Source: Flavobacteriales bacterium UBA7878 (GTDB lineage: Bacteria > Bacteroidota > Bacteroidia > Flavobacteriales > Schleiferiaceae). Taken from it: DNA of 16,382 bases. The notes under the pieces are model-generated. The model was not told where the DNA came from, did not search any database, and worked only from the letters and a program-made list of their open reading frames with translations. Below are positions 13,940 through 16,382 of the stretch, in pieces (position 1 is the stretch's first letter; every line of letters starts with the position of its first letter). The stretch covers positions 1,034-17,415 of the forward strand of contig DLRW01000053.1 in the NCBI GenBank assembly GCA_002501205.1, given 5' to 3'. The position numbers were made by a program, and so were the translations under genes.

Positions 13940-14821
13940 ATGGCACTGCGCCGGAGAGACAAGATCCTAATCTTTAAGCTCTCCGCACTGCTTTCCCTGG
14001 TGCGGTGGTATAATATTTTCTTTTTAGCTCTTGCCCAGTATTTAGCGGTCATCTTTGTTCTAAACGATCCTCATAATTGGTTGGCATTAGTCTTGGATTT
14101 TAAGGTCCATGCCATTGTATTTGCCTCCCTCTTTTCAGTGGCGGGAGGTTATATCATCAATAACTTTTACGACCTCGAGAAAGATCTTATCAATAGGCCC
14201 GACAAAACCCTTTATGAGAAAATCCTCAAGCAGAGTACAACCCTGCGCCTGTATTTCCTCTTTGCCATCAGTGGTAGCTTACTGGGAGCATTGGTTAGTT
14301 TTAATGTATTTCTCTTTTTCGCGGCCTTTAATTTCGCCCTCTGGTTCTATTCTCATAAACTGAAGAAGATCACCTTCATTGGCAATATGATGGCCGCCCT
14401 ATTGAGCATCACCCCCTTCTTTGCCATCTTCCTCTACTTCCATCTTGAAGATTTAGTGATTCTCACCTATGTGAGTTTTGTGCTTCTGGTCATTTTCATT
14501 CGTGAGATTATCAAAGACCTCGAGGCCTTAAAAGGCGATGTCATCCTTGGCTACCCCACCCTGCCCGTTACCTTGGGCTTACGTAAAACCAAATGGCTGG
14601 TAGCTGCTTTCACCCTGGCAGGTTTAATTCCCGCCGGAGCCATATTCTATAAGGTGGGTTTAAATGGTATTGGCTACTACCTCGCTTTGGGCCTGGCCGG
14701 TCTGTTTTTTAGTGCGGGCCTTCTGGCTTTCGCCGAAAAGAAAGAGCACTTCCATTACCTCAACCATCTGTACAGACTGTTGATTATTGGGGGTATTGTA
14801 AGCTTGATATGGTTGGGATAG
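13940..14821 (+). CDS. UbiA-family prenyltransferase, geranylgeranylglycerol-phosphate geranylgeranyltransferase-like
   Basis: This integral membrane enzyme of 293 residues has about eight to nine hydrophobic helices. The first Asp-rich motif is NNFYDLEKD (74-82, with D78 and D82) followed by NRPDK, and the second is REIIKDLEALKGD (188-200, with D193 and D200), separated by the YSHKLKK block (137-143). These bind the Mg2+-diphosphate of a polyprenyl donor. The sequence type, particularly REIIKDLEALKGD, is that annotated in Flavobacteriia as geranylgeranylglycerol-phosphate geranylgeranyltransferase (the archaeal ether-lipid enzyme), rather than MenA or the heme O synthase type; this rests on memory. 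It starts at the base after the mevalonate kinase stop (zero spacing), so it belongs to the isoprenoid operon. The acceptor is not known from sequence. Confidence 0.85.
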   Translation: MALRRRDKILIFKLSALLSLVRWYNIFFLALAQYLAVIFVLNDPHNWLALVLDFKVHAIVFASLFSVAGGYIINNFYDLEKDLINRPDKTLYEKILKQSTTLRLYFLFAISGSLLGALVSFNVFLFFAAFNFALWFYSHKLKKITFIGNMMAALLSITPFFAIFLYFHLEDLVILTYVSFVLLVIFIREIIKDLEALKGDVILGYPTLPVTLGLRKTKWLVAAFTLAGLIPAGAIFYKVGLNGIGYYLALGLAGLFFSAGLLAFAEKKEHFHYLNHLYRLLIIGGIVSLIWLG

Positions 14822-15057
14822 ATTGAAGAGATGCAATTTCTTTAATCTAGGGTGTCAGACAAAATTGATCAAGGTTCAGATTTCTTTATTTAAGAAAACG
14901 TCCAAAAACTTAAATAAGAGGAATTACTATTAAAGAAATGACCTGTTATTTTTATCTGAACGAAGGCATTCAAAAATTTATCAGGCATTTTTTAATCCGA
15001 AAAATTCAGTCCGAAACCAAATACTCAAGAAAACACCTTAGCCAAAAACCCGGCCTA
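14822..15057. other. 236-bp AT-rich spacer with three nested or crossing inverted repeats
   Basis: Between the convergent UbiA-family and T9SS genes lie three perfect inverted repeats: 11 bp (14836-14846 with 14929-14939), 8 bp (14874-14881 with 14954-14961) and 9 bp (14886-14894 with 14909-14917, 14-nt loop). The first two cross each other, so they would form alternative structures or a pseudoknot. There is no T-tract beside the inner hairpin as in a canonical terminator, but a bidirectional transcription end is the simplest role. No ORF of note is seen. Confidence 0.5.
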
Positions 15058-15939
15058 TCAGTTCTGCAAAACAAGTCTCCTACAAAAGCTTTCGCTAGCA
15101 GTATTCACTTGTAACCAGTACAAACCATTCGTATAAGCTCCTAAGTCAAGTTGCAAGGGTAAATGATCCAAGGATAGGACAGTCCTACCATCGGCACTAA
15201 TCAATTTAAAACTCCTAACTTCTTCCAAATTGCTCTCGATAAACAAAACACCGGAACTTGGATTAGGATAAACCTTAAAATGATCTGCCAATCTTAATTC
15301 CTTTTCGCTCAATGGATTCACCGTAATGTAATAATAGGGTGCACCCACGGCGCTACATCCAACTGTATCCCAAACCGTAGAATAGTAGGCGATGCTATGG
15401 GTGGGCTTTGCCCAAAAGCCATTCGCTATGGTGGAATCTACTAAACCATGATTCGGCCGCCAGAGGAAGGTGAGTGGCCCAGTTCCTCCGCTAATATTCG
15501 ATCCAAAATTTAAGAATACCGAATCCCCTTCCTGTATGCTGGCATGGATAGTGCCCAAAGTGCTTACAAAGGAGGATAAATAAACCTGAACGGAATCTCG
15601 GCAAGTGTTTCCAAGTGAATCGCTAATGGTTAGAAAGAACTGCATGGAGTCGAGGGCAGCCGTGTATTTGGGATTGGCAGATGTAGTATCATCCAAAATA
15701 TCAGAAGCCCAAAGCTCAATGGTGGTTGAGCCTAATTGCTGAATATAATGTGCCTCCCAGGTATAAGTAAGGGAGCCAACTGTATTCTGTAGGCTGATTT
15801 GACTACCTAAATCGAGCGTGTCATTACCTTGAAAGGTGCCACAGGCAAAACGATCCGGACCTAAGTCGAGCATGCATTGGGCTTGTCCACTAATGCAGGT
15901 AGCCAGCACTAAATAAGCAGAGAGAATAATTTTTTTCAT
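15058..15939 (-). CDS. Small secreted protein with T9SS type A sorting domain
   Basis: The product has 293 residues. Residues 1-20 form a signal peptide (MKKIILSAYLVLA core, ending GQAQ). Residues about 22-210 form two or three beta-sandwich units resembling PKD/Ig-like repeats, with phrases such as GSLTYTWEAHY, TISDSLGNTCRDSVQVY, GTGPLTFLWRP and DTVGCSAVGAPYYYITVNP. The last ~73 residues (221-293) are a T9SS type A sorting domain opening FKVYPNPSSGVLFIES, with SADGRTVL and NGLYWLQV strands and a terminal RRLVLQN. It is expected outside the cell; no catalytic domain is recognised, so a binding or adhesive role is possible. Cys14 in LATC is not a good lipobox because Thr occupies the -1 place, so signal peptidase I cleavage is more likely. 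Confidence 0.85.
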   Translation of the reverse strand: MKKIILSAYLVLATCISGQAQCMLDLGPDRFACGTFQGNDTLDLGSQISLQNTVGSLTYTWEAHYIQQLGSTTIELWASDILDDTTSANPKYTAALDSMQFFLTISDSLGNTCRDSVQVYLSSFVSTLGTIHASIQEGDSVFLNFGSNISGGTGPLTFLWRPNHGLVDSTIANGFWAKPTHSIAYYSTVWDTVGCSAVGAPYYYITVNPLSEKELRLADHFKVYPNPSSGVLFIESNLEEVRSFKLISADGRTVLSLDHLPLQLDLGAYTNGLYWLQVNTASESFCRRLVLQN

Positions 15940-16041
15940 AGGGTATAATTAAAGGCTGAATTGCAACAACATTCAGAAGCGAAATACGGTTTCCTGAAGA
16001 TACTCAATTTTAAATCAATGAAAAACAAGCCTTTAGACCCT
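15940..16041 (-). repeat. Inverted repeats in the leader of the T9SS gene
   Basis: AGCCTTTA and ACCCT (16028-16035 and 16037-16041) are the reverse complements of 15950-15957 and 15940-15944, giving 13 paired bases with an asymmetric bulge. Inside, CTGAAT (15956-15961) and ATTCAG (15971-15976) form a hairpin with a 9-nt loop. On the minus strand the outer arm ends directly at the ATG of the gene at 15939. It might be a terminator for the upstream gene or a leader structure. Confidence 0.35.
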
Positions 16042-16047
16042 ATTTAA

Positions 16048-16382
16048 TTACCCAGCAATCTCCGCATTAAATCCTACCATCCAGTTTATTCCGAATTGAT
16101 CTACACACATCCCGAAATAATCCCCCCAAAAGGTATCATTCATAGGCATAATTACCTGACCTCCTTCGGCCAAATCATTGAAATACTGATCGGCCTTAGC
16201 ACGGCTGTCTGTAGTCACCGAAATAGAGAAATTATTGCCCGCCTGAAAATTTGCCGCCCATTCACCACCGGTGTCACTTCCCATTAGCATGGTTTCATTG
16301 CTGATAGGCAATCCTACGTGCATAATCCGGTTTCCTTCTTCCTCCGGCATTTGATTTCCTTCCTCAGAGGGCATCTCATTGA
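16048..16382 (-). CDS. VOC-superfamily PhnB-like protein, N-terminus cut by the window end
   Basis: About 111 residues are visible; the frame stays open through the right edge, so the ATG at 16374 is probably internal. The sequence has the PhnB/glyoxalase-bleomycin resistance (VOC) pattern: HVGLPISNETMLMGSD, then NNFSISVTTDSRAKADQYFNDLAEGG and the closing FWGDYFGMCVDQFGINWMVGF. Proteins of this group have a beta-alpha-beta-beta-beta fold that often binds a metal or small ligand, but their activity is mostly unassigned; the name 3-demethylubiquinone methyltransferase used for some is misleading. An acidic segment before the core holds a near-perfect 8-residue tandem duplication, MPSEEGNQ then MPEEEGNR. 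The T9SS gene lies 108 bp downstream on the same strand. Confidence 0.85.
   Translation of the reverse strand, partial: NEMPSEEGNQMPEEEGNRIMHVGLPISNETMLMGSDTGGEWAANFQAGNNFSISVTTDSRAKADQYFNDLAEGGQVIMPMNDTFWGDYFGMCVDQFGINWMVGFNAEIAG

Noticed and set aside
15058..15939. Lipoprotein assignment from LATC near residue 14
   Set aside because: Thr before the Cys is a poor lipobox and the protein has a T9SS type A sorting domain after a normal signal peptide.

Overview
The window looks like chromosomal DNA from a marine-type member of the Bacteroidota, most likely order Flavobacteriales. The supporting evidence is a GldA-type gliding ABC ATPase, three secreted proteins with type IX secretion (T9SS) C-terminal sorting domains, TAnnTTTG promoter boxes with very short leaders and no obvious Shine-Dalgarno sequences, and a mevalonate-pathway operon of the kind found in Flavobacteriia. 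Genus cannot be fixed from the sequence. Coding density is high: no gene-free stretch reaches 300 bases, and I see no rRNA, tRNA, CRISPR array, phage or IS transposase.

Layout, left to right. (1) 1-1721, plus strand: the 3' end of nadE, then der, a ribosome-assembly GTPase with a TTG start. (2) 1725-5846: a minus-strand T9SS-exported protein of unknown family (3 bp from der, convergent), a plus-strand secreted transglutaminase-like protein with a helical C-terminal half, and a minus-strand MORN-repeat lipoprotein whose stop codon overlaps the previous gene's stop. (3) 5851-6747, minus: gldA, apparently co-transcribed with the lipoprotein. (4) 6814-10045, plus: rsgA, dtd, a T9SS type B secreted protein with lamin-tail and PKD-like domains, and a MazG-like nucleotide pyrophosphohydrolase. 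(5) 10093-10503: a QueD/PTPS-family pterin synthase with eukaryote-like active-site spacing. (6) 10519-11035: a small unit in which one four-helix-bundle (23S rRNA IVP-type) gene lies between two oppositely oriented arrays of 7-bp repeats, containing a 16/17-bp inverted repeat. (7) 11049-14821, plus: fabD followed by a tightly packed set of diphosphomevalonate decarboxylase, mevalonate kinase and a UbiA-family prenyltransferase. (8) 14822-16382: a spacer rich in inverted repeats, a small minus-strand T9SS protein, and the 3' part of a PhnB/VOC-family gene cut by the window edge.

Functionally, the window mixes housekeeping genes (NAD synthesis, ribosome maturation GTPases Der and RsgA, D-aminoacyl-tRNA proofreading, nucleotide sanitation, malonyl transfer for fatty acids, isoprenoid supply) with surface or export functions (GldA, three T9SS cargo proteins, a lipoprotein). 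The mevalonate operon ends in a prenyltransferase, suggesting that part of the isoprenoid made is used to prenylate a membrane lipid or quinone.

The most unusual structure is the four-helix-bundle gene between inverted heptamer arrays at 10519-11035. Its plan (short inverted repeats enclosing a small helical-bundle ORF, about 0.5 kb in total) resembles the intervening sequences found inside some bacterial 23S rRNAs, but it lies between queD and fabD, away from any rRNA.
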